A stretch of 64,000 nt of DNA from NCBI GenBank assembly GCA_963920665.1, contig OY987272.1:9987001-10051000 (forward strand), read 5' to 3'. The translations under genes were made by a program, and so were the position numbers. The notes beneath the pieces were generated by a model. It did not search any database. It worked only from the letters and a program-made list of their open reading frames with translations, and was not told the DNA's origin. Positions within the stretch are counted from its first letter, which is position 1. Every line of letters starts with the position of its first letter. Source of the stretch: Straminergon stramineum. Lineage: Eukaryota > Streptophyta > Bryopsida > Hypnales > Calliergonaceae. Of this stretch, positions 1-11,494 are shown one piece after another.

Positions 1-2621
1 CGTGCACTCATTGGAGGTCAAACTATTGAACAAGACCTCCTATATTTGCATAGAATTCTAAGGATGAACATTTGCACTTTTATCTTACATGGAACAATTC
101 TTTGTCATCCATCCATCACTCAATTGTGTTAGCAACAATGTTATAGGGTTAAAAGTCATTCATCACACAATTTTACTTCACAAGAGCATTTTAAGGTAAA
201 AAACATACACAAGAATCTACAATCATTTAAATAGTTATAAACCCCCCAAAGTATTGCAGTCAAAGCTCTGATTTTCAAGTCAAATCTCACCAAAAAAACA
301 TGAGTAGCACTTGCAATTACAATTTCAGTCAAATTTCGTACTGGATAATCCATGTTTGGCAGGCAGTTGCAACATCTAATGACTGCTGACCAACCGTCCG
401 GAGAAATCTCAGTCCAAGAAGGCTAAAACAAAATATGTAAAACAATATCGACACTAGACAAGCTTTCATCAAAGAATGTAAAACACCAAATTTTTTTGAA
501 ATTGTTTCCGTTTTACGCTACATCAAAAAGCACAATCGAAGTCCTCACACTTATTAATCAGACATCTCATTCTAATGACCTCTCCGAAGAAGTCAACAGA
601 GAGAGATAGTGAGAGAGATAGCACAGGTGAACATCACTAGAATGGCAATGGAAGTTCGAGAGACGAAACTCACACCTCGAGTGCTCCTTTCGGAGATCAA
701 CTTGAAACGAGATTCTGAAGCGTAGAAACGACTGGTCGGGAGCTTCGGAAGGGGAAGAGTTCATCAGAATGAAACAGAAGGATTTCATATCATTGACTCA
801 CAGAGATCTTGTCTCAAAGAGATCAAGGTGCGATCAGAAACGGATAGAAATCGAAGAACACAAAAGGACCGGGAGAGGGCTGTGCAAGACAGAACTCGGT
901 TATGAATTTCTTCTACTGTAATTATCAGAAACTGTAAGACATCCATAACTGAACCAGAATCTGCTTCAAATGCAGTTCATTGAGATTGACTCATGAAGAA
1001 ATTTGAAACCCTGAACTGACTGCAAGTTGGAGCATGTAAGAAATAAAACCCAATCCGCCCCAATTGGAATTGGTTTGGACCTACAAATTAAAAAAATTAA
1101 AAAATGAGCGATCTATCCTTCACTCCCTTGACAGAGAAAGTTCAAACTACTTCAACAGGAAAATATCAAGGAGGATAGAGATATATGGAACCTCCAAGAT
1201 GAGTCGACCTACGTCCCCTTTATATCTCCAATTGTGGCCGTTGATAGCTCTCTTGGGATTGCGACATGCCACTTGCAACCAAAAGTTTGTTTTTTAGGTT
1301 GTTATTTTCCATATACACAAAACTCCTCATCAGAAGGTGAGTCAGGATATTTAAAGGATAATACAAAATGCATGGTTTTGAATTGCATTGATAATTGCAC
1401 TCCGTTGCTTGAAAATCAAAACACTTCTCTTTTGCTCTCCAGAAGCATGACATTGTACATATAAATAGAATTATATATGTTCCAAGTGATAGCACTGGAA
1501 AAGTCTTAATGCTACGGGAAGCACTAGCTCTCTATATAATATTGCTAAGGTGACTACAGTCAAATCCAAAGTCACAATACATATGATGCAGATTCTCCAC
1601 CACGTAATTGTTTCCTTGCAATCTAAAAATGACATTCAAATTCTTGTGATAGAAATTCACACAAGAAATTCCTGAAGGAGGTGGAATCTGTTTACTAGTC
1701 AAATTGAGATTGTTTTTTCTTTTCACCAATTTTTAAGTGTAGAAGAAAAGGAATGCAGAGTGTAGTGTTCATTACTCTCCTTTGGTTAGTAGTTGCTAAT
1801 CCGTGTAGAAACCGAGAAATTGGTCTTCAAGAAAAATCAGATCAAAAATCTACAATGATCTTCCAACACCACCATGAAAGAGGAGAATTTGTATAAATCT
1901 TCATCCCCTCAGTGGTCTTGTCTTCCTAAGACACCAACGCAATTTGATACAAGTCATTCAATACAATAGGATCTCACATTTGGAGGCCCTCCTTTGCTTG
2001 TGCCATGACCTAAACAAACATAATCCCAAGTTCAGAATTCGTAAGGACATATGATCTCAATAGTCAAGTACATCTCCTAACGGATGCTCCAAAAATAGTA
2101 CTACTAGAAGAATAATGAAACTCAACACCAATAAAGTTACTTAAGTAGATTAGGTATGTGCATCTAATTTCAGCCCTTACACAAAAGCAATTCTATAGAT
2201 TATTGCCTAAAAGATGCATGATCTGAACACAAGAACCGGGTTTCAATGTGGGAACACCTATACTCAACACTTTGGAAGTTCATAGATAACTCATTCAATG
2301 TCCAAAAAGTACATGATAACTTGTTTTGAAAACCTTACAATGGCCAACAAGTCCCCATAAAAATCGAGTCACGCTATTAATTAGAACAAGCTCAAATGCT
2401 AATCTAGACACTTTCAGGTGTACATACTTCATCAATCCAACCAAAGCCAATATCCAGTAATCCACACAATCCTGTCTTTAGTTTGCAAAATCTAATGGTA
2501 TACCTTCCCTTGCTCTACAGGTAAAGAAACAAATTAAGTACTGAACTAGAACAAAAGGAAACACACTAATGCATTTGATGTAAAAATGGATCATACCTTC
2601 AGATGTGGATTTCAAGGTTCC
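1..2621. other. Left flank without a supported gene
   Basis: Mostly AT-rich sequence. The segment 2,140-2,340 resembles the AGGTA inverted-repeat elements seen elsewhere in the window: it carries similar phrases (a plea-like TCTATAGATT, CAACACTTTGGAAGTTCATAG, TCATTCAATGTCC) but its ends are eroded. The part next to 2,621 is probably the 3' untranslated region of the gene at 2,622-7,798. Apart from the possible exon at 676-788 I see no coding signal. Confidence 0.4.
676..788 (-). CDS. Possible first coding exon of a gene running off the left edge
   Basis: From an ATG at 788 the minus strand reads 37 codons and then meets a fair splice donor (CTCGAG, then GTGTGAGT, intron from 675). Upstream, 790-900 is pyrimidine-rich on the minus strand, like a plant 5' leader. 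The peptide starts MKSFCFILMNSSPSEAPD and matches no family I know. No convincing second exon is visible between 1 and 660, so any continuation lies outside the window. The alternative is plain noncoding DNA. Confidence 0.2.
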
Positions 2622-5600
2622 TCAGATTTCCATCTCCTCAAGGCATGCTAAGGAGATCCCATCGTTGCACGCAAGGAGTCCGCGGCCGCCAAGTTCAGTG
2701 TTAATACACCACCCAGCGACGAAAAGCCGTGAAGATGAGGCTTCCCCTGAAGGAAGATCCTCCTGCGTGTCCATTGGGCTGGCTTCCGAGTTTTTCATCA
2801 ACAAGGCAGTCATCTCGTCGGGGCGGACGCGACAACACTCTGGCATAAATAGATTCTCAGTCTCCAAATCGAGAAACGGTTTCGGTGGCCTCTGCAAACC
2901 ATCAAATCACAATGAAGGTCAAGGTTAAACTTGCAGAATGAAAACTTCCAATCGCTGGTAGGTTTTCAAGATCATTGCTCTCCCGACTAGAAGCGCACAA
3001 CAACAGACAACTGGGGACCCTACTAAGCGTTTCAATTTCGACATTCACTTCAGAGTGAACCTATTTTGTGCAGCTACTGGCGAACAAGAGAGACACATGT
3101 TACACTGAGCAATTCGCATTGTTACAGTACACAACATTCTCAAGCAACATTACAAAGACTCTTCAAACCCTAAGAATATAAGCTCAAAATATTCTCTTAA
3201 CTCATCACCAAGGAAAGATGTACTTGAGACATTTGCTCCTGATCATTCTCGTTGTTAGTGACTTGAAATTTAAAAATTCCAAGAATAAAGGAAGAATCTA
3301 GAGGAACATAGGAAAGAACTTCGCAGCGCTTTTCAAAAATGTTACTCCTTACTTGTTAACTAGTCCTTTGGGGTCCCACGAAAACAGGGGGACCCCCACG
3401 ACCCTGTCGAAGAGGCGTCAAGCATCCATTGAAGGACTCTTCACAAGGTGCGAGGCCAAATCAATCAAAAGTTCTCTTTACGAATCCTGGCAATAGATAT
3501 TCCATCCTTTTGTGAAGACAACTCTAGATGGTAGAATGTTATGTAGCTATTCATCCACATCGAATCACTTGACAGTATATAAAGTGCAGGGACAAAGAGA
3601 ATTACAGGTGGAGTGCAAGGATTGAAGGTGCGGTATCTTACCGACTTCAGATAATCCCGAGCGCTGAGACGGTCAATATTTTGGCACTTGTGCACTCGAT
3701 CCTCCAGTTCGGCCTTCCGTTTGAGCCCATGGGAAATGGGAGGGGTTCCAGACAGTTCTGCCCTGCCACCGGGAATGTCTGGATCGCACTCGGATCGACC
3801 AAAGGTTCCGGCAGTTCTGTCAGAGTCTACCAACGACAGACGAGCGAACCTGTCCGGGAGCACCGTTTCAGCTTCATGGTGCCACCTATCGTGCTGCTTG
3901 CTGGAGCTCGCCAACGCCCTGCAAGGCGCTATTAGATTCAGTATACTGCATGTGGATTTTCTAATTACCGCGTACCGAGATCTGAACTATGATAAAATAC
4001 AAAATGCATATATGAAGATTCAGAAGAATTACTGGTTAAAGTTATGGACTAGGTAATATGAAAGTAGCCTTTGTTTGAGAAATAACAAGTCATGAGAATG
4101 ACAAAGAGGCTGCACGTAGTGTCACGAGAGTGTCATTACAAAACTGAGGCTGTACTTTCAATTCATCGAACATAACCTCAATGGTATGATCCATCCCACT
4201 ACTGCATACCAAGATCTGAACCCATGGTTTGCATGCATGAAGATTAGGAAGAAATATTGGCCCAAGCAAGAGACTAGGTAATATGAAAGTAGAACCTTGT
4301 TATAAGAATCAAGTTCAGGTAAAATTCAATTATATCCACGATGCAGTCTAAATATCATTCACTACTGACGAGTCACTTAGGGTTGATCATACAAGAACCA
4401 GGATCACGTATGAATCGCTGACATATGGACCATGAGCTGCTTGACTTAGCCGAGGCACTGAGAATCATCTCATAAGAGGCTTTAAAAAAAAAGAGTAAGA
4501 TGATGAGAATGTTGCCTAAAGACCAGTGTGAACAAAAGAGTCTATTGGGGTAATTTCATTAACTACGTCACATGGACAAAGGTAGCAGCGGTAACCATGA
4601 TGCTTCCTATAACTTGGACTAGTAACCTGTAACAAGAGATCAAATTTGAAAAGAAAGCAAAGAGAGAATGTTTGATTCAAACACGGACAAGGTACTGTGA
4701 TACATCTTCATTGCTTCATTCCACTGACGTATGCATCTCGCAAGAAAGCTAACCAGTACCTCAAAAGTGCACCATATACATAGGGGACTCCAGAAATCAA
4801 AACCCGAGTGTAATGTTAATCCAAAGGGTAAAGCCCCTTAATTCTATTAAACTGTATTTAAAGTGGCATACACAAAATGTTGGACTACTCATAAAAACAA
4901 CTCATTTCTTACCAACATCATATGCTACACCTGTTGCTACAGACTAGAGGCAAACTTTCAAGAGATAGGAGTCTCGAAAAGGATATTGGACATACAGTGA
5001 CGCTAAGTAATACTTTTGGATCAGGAAATTTCAAGTGTTCTTTTTGCTGGTTCAACAGAGGGCTGACATTGAACACTGAATACTGAACACTATTATGGAT
5101 TTATGGGTTATAACGTTGTGACCCTCTCCCTGGAAACTTGGTACTGCTAGAACGGCTGGGTTGACTAGTCAAGTTATGTCATGTTGTACAGTACAATTAA
5201 AATCATCGCACAATATGATGTGCCTACTGACTGCCTAGCTTCAATGTTCGGGAAAAACCGGCACATGGTTCAAAGTTAGCTGGTGGAATTGGGGAAAAAA
5301 CGGTTGCAATTTGGAAACATCGGCAAAAATCTGGCGAAACAATCTATAAAATTTCTGTAAAAATAGGGAAAATAATTGGACTCTGTACTTGAAAAAATGG
5401 TTCAATTAGGGAATTGAAGGAAAATAGCTGTTAAAACTGAAAAAAATCCTAAACTTTGCCTAGTTCTAAGGTAATACACCTAATTTTGACCCCTTTCTAA
5501 AATCGACCCCTATAGATTCTTGCCGAAAATGTACTCCCACTATTCATGAGAGTATAGGGTCGGTTTTAAAAATTGACCTATTTTCAGCACTTTGAATATT

Positions 5601-7798
5601 CATAATTTATTCATTTGATGCCCCAAACAATTGCTCATTCGGTCAATTTTAGGTGTAGTTACCTTACAAAGAATTTGCTGGTGGGCACACTGAACCAAGA
5701 ATCCACGAGTCAAACAAAAAAAATCACTCATTCATTAGTACGAATAGCCAAAAGACACCTGGCACGCCCTTGGACAACAACCTCGTCACAAAAGACCTAC
5801 ACTAAATAGTGAAAGTAGGTTGCCTTAACAATTAGGTTGCCTTATCCCAAGAAAGTTACTTTTCAAGCCATCAAAGTCAACAAATATTTCTAAAAATATT
5901 TCCATTTGTACACATGGAGATTCATGAGTCCCAAATATAGCGATATGAAATTCAAAAGTAGTTCATTCTTGTACAGTAACTGTAAATATTTATTTAGTGT
6001 CAAATGTTGAGAAATTAGTAAGGGGCAACCTAATTTCACTATTCAGTGTAGGTGAAACCCATTCTAGGGTGGGACTTTACTGAAGTAAAACGCCCGAAGG
6101 CAGATACACACCCGGAGGCGGAGAACCACCCTAAGGCAGGGGGGACGGGGAACACGCCTGAGGGCGGAATTGAAAAGACGACCAAGGACTCGCCAAAAGG
6201 CGGGGGTGAAAGAATCAGTGACCCAAAAACGTCATAGCCAGCACCGTGGAAGACGTGGGCACCAGAGGCGGGAATGAATCGGAGTCGAGCAAGGGCACCA
6301 GAAGGCAGAGATGAACAAAGTAAAGGCAAAGAGACACTTTAGGCTCAAAGGTAGGTACGACTAAAGGAGACGCGCGGGGGCAAGGTTGAACCGAAGAGAG
6401 GGAGAAAGCAGTCATTAAGATCAGCTACTCCTCTCCTAAGTCTCTGTATATAGAACTAAACATCTGTTGCAAATCAGGATCAACAGGTTGTATGGCGAAA
6501 CTGGAAGAGGTTTCAGCGTCATCATCAGCCTGTGTTCGTTGATTGGGGTTGTGCGCGTCCCGCTCAATGTCCTGTAGTATTTGACTCGTCACAAAAGACC
6601 TACTCACGTACTTGAACAGTCTGCTATCACGATCAGCTTTACATCCACGTACACAGCCTTCAACTGGCAAAGATATACGACCAAGAAGCTAAATTCTCTG
6701 GCCAGCAGTCACATCAAAAGAAAGCAACGCTATTTCCTACGCGTCGGCATAAAAGTACAAAAAATTCATCGATGGTACTAGGTGTCTGACGTGGCAAACA
6801 TCTGCGATAATTTTAATGACCAGTTCCCGGCGGGGTCCTTCACAAGAGACCCAGCAAGTGCTGGCAAGGTACAGTAGCAGTGTGTACTTTAATTGAAATC
6901 GTTGCCAAGAATCCAGGGGAGGTATATTCTATCCGTGTCGCTAGAAGACCTAACTTAAGGCAAAAAATCTCAGGGTTAAGGTAGAACCTCCCATGACCAG
7001 CCAAGACCCATGGTCAATATGTAGGTAATGGGAAATTCAACAGAGAGATGACAGATATTTAACCATTAGTTTTCTGGTTTCTAACTATCTTCTAGCCATA
7101 ACTGGTATGACACATGTGCTTCGTTTTCAGAGCCAAATTAGTCTTTAGATGAGCAGTGATGGAAGAATCAATATATTGGAGATGGGAGCAGGCCAACTTT
7201 TGGCTTCTGAAATTCATAACAATTTGAGTTTAAGGAAAAAAATTATGAAAATTTGATAACGTCCATCATTTCTATTTCTCTACACGGCAAAAATTTAACA
7301 ATGCCTTCTACTACTCCAGATCATGCACAAAATGCTTAAGTGGCTGGTTATGGGCGGTTCTACTATACAGAGAGTTTCAGCCAACACTGCTAGAATCTGA
7401 CCAGTGAAATGAACTCCACATAGCTTAATAAGCATTTCCTCACAGTAACGTAATTGTCCAGTTCATTACCAGCAAGAAACCAACAGCAACATGAGAACGA
7501 AACTTTTGCAGGAAACAAGGAGGCACCCCTCTTAAAGAACACTTTATTAATTTCTGAGAGTGAAGGATTAGAGAAACGATGCTTACTTGAGTGCAGCAGT
7601 GATCTTACTGTCCGGATCTTCCCGACGGAAGATGTTCGGCTGCAAGGCCTCCCACGGACAACGCCGGTGACCGAGGGGGCCCCTGGCTGCACCCGGGCAG
7701 TTTGCGCACCTATTGAGAACGGTGATACCCACGGCGTCGAACAGGCATAACGACTGGGTTCTCGTCTCGGTCTCCTCATCTCTATACGGATCTGGCAT
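2622..7798 (-). CDS. Uncharacterised 252-residue plant protein, three exons
   Basis: I do not recognise this protein. Exon 1 runs 7,798-7,587 (ATG in a good context, TCACCATGCC; donor GTAAGC at 7,586). Exon 2 is 3,918-3,642 (acceptor CCTTGCAG; donor GTAAGA). Exon 3 is 2,891-2,622 (acceptor GGTTTGCAG; ends in a stop). Exon lengths 212, 277 and 270 bp join in phases 2 and 0 and sum to 253 codons without a stop, which is the main argument that the gene is real. The protein is hydrophilic with no signal peptide or membrane segment. It has a cysteine-bearing stretch (C18, C31, C34, C47), a basic-acidic helix-like segment around KRKAELEDRVHK (about residues 137-148) and an acidic tail. The 3,668-bp first intron is crowded with mobile elements. 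Further exons could hide in it. Function unknown. Confidence 0.6.
3965..4300. repeat. Direct duplication in intron 1 of the unknown gene
   Basis: The segment starting near 3,965 (ACCGAGATCTGAAC ... GACTAGGTAATATGAAAGTAG) recurs starting near 4,200 with the same order of landmarks. This gives two diverged direct copies about 233 bp apart. No coding content is seen. Confidence 0.5.
5242..5462. mobile_element. hAT element end fragment
   Basis: Begins CAATGTTCGGGAAAAACCGG and continues with TTCAAAGTTAGC, the same 5' sequence as the complete element at 18,231-19,212. Only the left end is recognisable; the right end is lost and another small element begins at 5,469. A terminus starting CA(A/G)TG fits hAT transposons. 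Confidence 0.5.
5469..5664. mobile_element. AGGTA-type MITE, 196 bp, flanked by TA
   Basis: Left end AGGTAATACACCTAATTTTG and right end CAATTTTAGGTGTAGTTACCT are inverted repeats of about 22 bp, with TA on both sides (5,467-5,468 and 5,665-5,666). This fits a nonautonomous element that duplicated a TA target, as Tc1/mariner elements do. Related copies lie at 14,026-14,541 and 41,508-41,779. It contains no open frame of interest. Confidence 0.7.
5796..6052. mobile_element. MITE with 29-bp terminal inverted repeats, 257 bp
   Basis: Positions 5,796-5,824 (CCTACACTAAATAGTGAAAG...) and 6,024-6,052 (...TTTCACTATTCAGTGTAGG) are inverted repeats of 29 bp with three mismatches. The interior is AT-rich and noncoding. 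No clean target-site duplication is visible. It lies in intron 1 of the unknown gene. Confidence 0.65.
6060..6330. repeat. GC-rich degenerate minisatellite
   Basis: A core close to CCNGAAGGCGGA recurs at least seven times at irregular spacing of about 20-35 bp (for example CCCGAAGGCAGA, CCCGGAGGCGGA, CCTAAGGCAGG, CCTGAGGGCGGA, CCAGAGGCGGGA, CCAGAAGGCAGA). The block is far more GC-rich than its surroundings. Read on the plus strand from 6,052 it would give repeats of the form xPEAGG or xPKAGG, but the frame closes at 6,237 and the next copies are in another frame. No gene is claimed. Confidence 0.55.
6425..6670 (-). CDS. Possible alternative last exon inside intron 1 of the unknown gene
   Basis: An open frame of about 80 codons ends in a stop at 6,425 and has a composition like a real C terminus (acidic DDDAE stretch, ending SSIYRDLGEE). 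A splice acceptor (TCTTTGCCAG) precedes a segment starting TTGAAGG. This would join in frame to a second donor within exon 1 of the neighbouring gene (GGACA, then GTAAGA at about 7,607-7,602), giving a shorter protein. No conserved domain is recognised. Part of it (about 6,587-6,605) shares a 19-bp sequence with 5,782-5,800 beside a mobile element, so it may instead be repeat-derived. Confidence 0.2.
   Translation of the reverse strand: MPVEGCVRGCKADRDSRLFKYVSRSFVTSQILQDIERDAHNPNQRTQADDDAETSSSFAIQPVDPDLQQMFSSIYRDLGEE
6979..7366. mobile_element. Inverted-repeat element, about 390 bp (family also at 9,113 and 11,859)
   Basis: Starts AGGTAGAACCTCCCATGACC after TA and ends with GGTTATGGGCGGTTCTACTA, an inverted match of about 24 bp. 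The interior (TTAGTCTTTAGATGAGCAGT, CTACTCCAGATCATGCACAA) recurs in reverse orientation at 9,113-9,500 and in the same orientation within 11,859-12,766. Noncoding. Confidence 0.65.
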
Positions 7799-9112
7799 GG
7801 TGACTCGGGAAGAAGGCTCACAAGGTTACAGCCACGACCTGTTCAAAAACAGAAACAAACAGATCCATAAACCGAGGGTTACAAACTCATTCTCTAAGAA
7901 ACTGAATTCGTTCACCTCACCGAAAGATGAAACCTACAAGATTAGCAATGCTGTTCAGGTGACGCCACGCCCTGAAATCTACACCTCTGGTACAAATTCT
8001 CCCACGAGAAAGCATACTCCAGCCTTTCCGCTACTGTGCTACTTCCACGAATTCGTATAGAGTAAGCCAAGTTTTTACAAGAGTTTTGCTGCAAAGTTGC
8101 AGTCGGAGTCGTGGTCTCCTCGGACTAAGGTAATGACTTCCGACAACTATATGCGCTTCGACGGCAGTGGCCCAAATTCCAAGAACGGGGCCTAATTCCG
8201 CTCAACCGGCATCGGCATTCGGAGGGCTGCATTCCAGAGGACAGGGACACTAATATTCACACGACAGAAAGGGAAGAAGATAAACTCCAATAACTAACTT
8301 ACAACGACGCCCACACTCCAAGAACTAAACTATCTCCAAATACTGCAACTTTCCAGCACAATTGGCGAGCCGTTTTAGCAATTTATCCTAAAGGGAGAAC
8401 CCACTACACTCCACTTCACGTTATTCTAAAGGGAGAAACCAGCCACAAGAAGGTTACATTCCTAATTAGGGCTGAGCTAGAACGCTACGAGCTCAAAAAC
8501 TGGTCGCACGTCGAATTACTTACCAAGATTCTCTCGAATTTTTTTGAAACGCAGGATACTCGTCACGAAGTGCAGAGAATCGACTCGCCAAAAGAGGAAG
8601 GAGACTCGGTTTAAAACTCAGTTCAAACCCAGCAGAAGAATTGCTGCAAGTTTGGAATGCACAGGATCCAACGAGTAGACTGCTGTGCCCGAAATCCTCG
8701 AACTCTACCCATGATTTTTTCGCAATCCTGTCAACAGTCCATCATCAACTACAACGGTGGTGACATGGAGCTCGTCGGCGGAGATCGGAATCAGTTGTGT
8801 AGCTGCAGGAAACCTCGCACCACAAAGCGCGTGGCTATGGCGACGGAAGACGTGAAAAGCTGCAAAAAGGGGAAGAGCACCAGGAAGACGGTATGAAGAT
8901 GCCGAGAACTGGACAACTGGTCTTGGGTTTTGATGACTTGATTGAATTTTTAGACTTTTGTGAACAAAATGGAAAATTTTTAACTCCTGGTGGGGGGCTG
9001 AGTGGGGGGCGGGGCAAGGTGAATTTGTCAGTCAATTTGCTGTCAAAGGATTTGGGGTCGTTATGACGGACCACTCCTCGTATGTTTCAAATTTATGTGG
9101 AAGGTGTGGAAG
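7799..9112. promoter_or_regulatory. GC-richer upstream region of the unknown gene
   Basis: This 1.3 kb is less AT-rich than its surroundings and lies directly upstream of the minus-strand start at 7,798, so it should hold that gene's leader and promoter. On the plus strand an ATG at 8,765 opens a 43-codon basic frame that runs into a possible donor (AAGACG, then GTATGA) near 8,891. It could be a divergent first exon, but no downstream exon is seen, so I do not call a gene. A G-rich stretch at 8,989-9,014 is noted separately. Confidence 0.4.
8989..9014 (+). other. G-quadruplex-capable G tracts
   Basis: Four G runs (GG or longer, including two runs of six) occur within 26 bp (GGTGGGGGGC, then TGGGGGGCGGGG). 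They sit upstream of the minus-strand gene. Quadruplex formation is possible from base content; any role is inference. Confidence 0.4.
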
Positions 9113-9500
9113 GTATAGTAGAACTACCCATTACCAACCACTTAAGCATTTTGTGCATGATCTATGGTAGAAGGCAATGTTAATTTTTTGTTGTGTAGAG
9201 AGATAGAATGATGGGCATTGTCAAATTTTCAAAAGTTTTTTCCAAAAATTCAAATTGGTATGAATTTTAGAACCCAAAAGTTGACCTCCACCCATCCCCA
9301 ACACCTAGATTCTTCCATCAGTCCTCATCTAAAGACTAATTTGGCTCTCAAAACCAAACACACATGTTATAATAGTGATGGCTAGAAGATGGTGGGAAAC
9401 CAAGAAACTATTGGTTACTTATTAGTCATCTCTCTGTTGAATTTTCCATTACCTATGTATTGACCATGGGGCTTGACTAGTCATGGGTGGTTGTACCATA
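9113..9500. mobile_element. Inverted copy of the 6,979 element
   Basis: Reads as the reverse complement of 6,979-7,366. It begins GTAGAACTACCCATTACC, carries CTCATCTAAAGACTAATTTGG and GTTGAATTTTCCATTACC, and ends CATGGGTGGTTGTACCATA. About 388 bp, diverged, noncoding. Confidence 0.65.
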
Positions 9501-11020
9501 TGTCACCAAGTTTCAAAATAAAGAAGGATTCGAGCATTGTTTCTATTAATAGATGTCTCCAATTCATCTTGTTAATCCTTGAAGGACCAAGTGTCTTTTC
9601 AACATTGCAAGAAATCTCATGTATGTTCCTACAAAATCATTTTTGGTCGAATGTTCATGAAATTTGAACACAGTTTGTAAATATGTACTTCCTTGGTGGA
9701 AAACTCATTTTTTTTCCAATCGGGTGCTAAGATCAAAAGTGATATTGTCCTAAACTTTTAAGGAGCTCGGGCAATTTGGGAATCTTTGCAAAATCTTTGC
9801 AAAAAAGCTCAAGGTAATTGCAAGAAACACTTGTCAATTTTGGTGCGTTTTCATGATTTTTTGGGGAGTACTTTTAAATTAGAAAATTAATTTTCTAAAA
9901 ATGAAAAAAATATGACTAATGTATATACCTTTAAGATGAAGGTACCCATGGAAGGAATTGCATAGAAAAATTCTCTAAGTAGGAGAACTAGAAAAGTGCT
10001 AAGTCTCAAGAAAATACATACCTTGATGTTTTAATTAGGGAAAAATAGTAGAAATAAGTAAATACACAAAATAAAAATTGGCCATTTGCAACAACCCTAT
10101 GGAGATGGTCATTCAAAAAAAATCACCAAAATAATATTTGATATGTTTCAAAATGCAAGTAGAAAGAAGCTCACTTTGTAGACTTCCACAACACAAAAAA
10201 TAAATTGTTTTTCAATTTCCTTCCATGAACAGCTACAAGTCTATTGGAAGACCATCTCATCCAAATTTCAGCTCAAAATTTGTTTTTTGGGGTTCTATAG
10301 AGTACTAAAAACCTCCAAATTGGCAAGTGCGACATTGAATAGGGGTCTATTTTTGGATAGTAAATTATTTTTGAAAATTATGAAAAAATTAGGTAAGGTG
10401 TATGATAGTCATGAGTACCTTCCCCATAAATCTTGAGTCATTTGGAGCCAAAACACAAAAGTTATGGTCAAAAAACAAATCAGCACATACTAAGTGACAC
10501 AAAATAAGACAAGTGTTTCTTGCAATCACCCCTCATCAATTTTTGAAATTTGGCATGTATGTAACTAATAAAATATGGCACACAATTGTCCAAAAGAAAA
10601 CAAAATTCAGTCCTCAAATCACATTCTAAGAGGAGTCAAACTTTGTTAACTATATTGGGGCGGTTTCAAAAAAGAAACATTTTTTTCTAACTTCAAGTCC
10701 TACTATCTTCCAATCTATAAAGTCAAAATTTTTGAAATTTTTTCACATATTCCAAATTTTTGTCTCTAAATTTTCATCATTCCAATTTCAGATAAAAAAT
10801 TTCCTCATTGCACAAGAAATCACCAAAAAATGATTGGTATATTGCCAATTCACTCAATGTCCTTGCATAGCAAGGTGATTTAGAGTAAGCTAGACTTCAT
10901 ACTAGCTTCTAAAATTTTTCATTTGTGAACCTAACATCATATACTTACAAATGGTCAAAATCCTCATTTTTGTGTAAAGAAAAAGTTTTGTGTAAAATAA
11001 AATAAAATAAAATAAAATAA
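9501..11020. other. AT-rich desert
   Basis: No gene seen. The part around 10,640-10,900 shares phrases with the elements at 15,695, 21,650 and 47,959 (for example AAATTTTTTCACATATTCC), suggesting a decayed relative. An (AAAAT)n run lies at about 10,994-11,020, followed by a short TA run. Confidence 0.5.
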
Positions 11021-11039
11021 TTATATATATATAATTCTT

Positions 11040-11440
11040 TCCTCAATTAAGCTGAGATTGCTTAGAAACTCTCTCATTGACAGTAGGTCCTTTGGGGGAG
11101 CTGGGATGAAGCTAAAACAGCCACAGCCACATGGAACTTCATTGTCATTGTCTCAGAGGTAGGAAGATGTATTGATCATAAAATTCTCTTGCAAATTCAC
11201 ATACATAAGTTACCCCCAGTTTGTTTTGTTGCAATCCCAAGTACCAAACTGAACCTAATTGAGAGGTGAGTAATTTTCCTTCATACAGTAGAGTTTTAAT
11301 CATCAAGGTCATCCCCAATTGAAACAGTGGTATCAGAGGAAGGTTTAACTAAGAATAGTACAAAAGAAATGCATCATTGAACTCCATCATGGCAGACCCC
11401 ACTTACCAGTTTGGGTGCTTCAAGGAGTTTTGTCATGTGT
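11040..11440 (+). mobile_element. LTR-retrotransposon fragment with primer-binding site
   Basis: Positions 11,328-11,340 read TGGTATCAGAGGA, close to the plant initiator-Met tRNA primer site TGGTATCAGAGC. It follows an LTR-like 3' end (...GAAACA) after only a G. About 50 bp on is an ATG (11,390, MADPTYQFG), where gag would begin, but the frame is soon lost. The upstream segment from about 11,040 is probably the end of the 5' LTR. No gag-pol domains or second LTR are found, so this is a truncated copy. Copia elements commonly use this primer site, but the superfamily cannot be set here. Confidence 0.45.
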
Positions 11441-11494
11441 CTTTCTCAAACTCTGGCTTCTTTTGTTTCCACATTGCACACCTTAGTATTAAGG

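Noticed and set aside
3681..4056. Plus-strand frames of 84 and 122 codons
   Set aside because: They overlap exon 2 of the minus-strand gene, whose splice phases fit.
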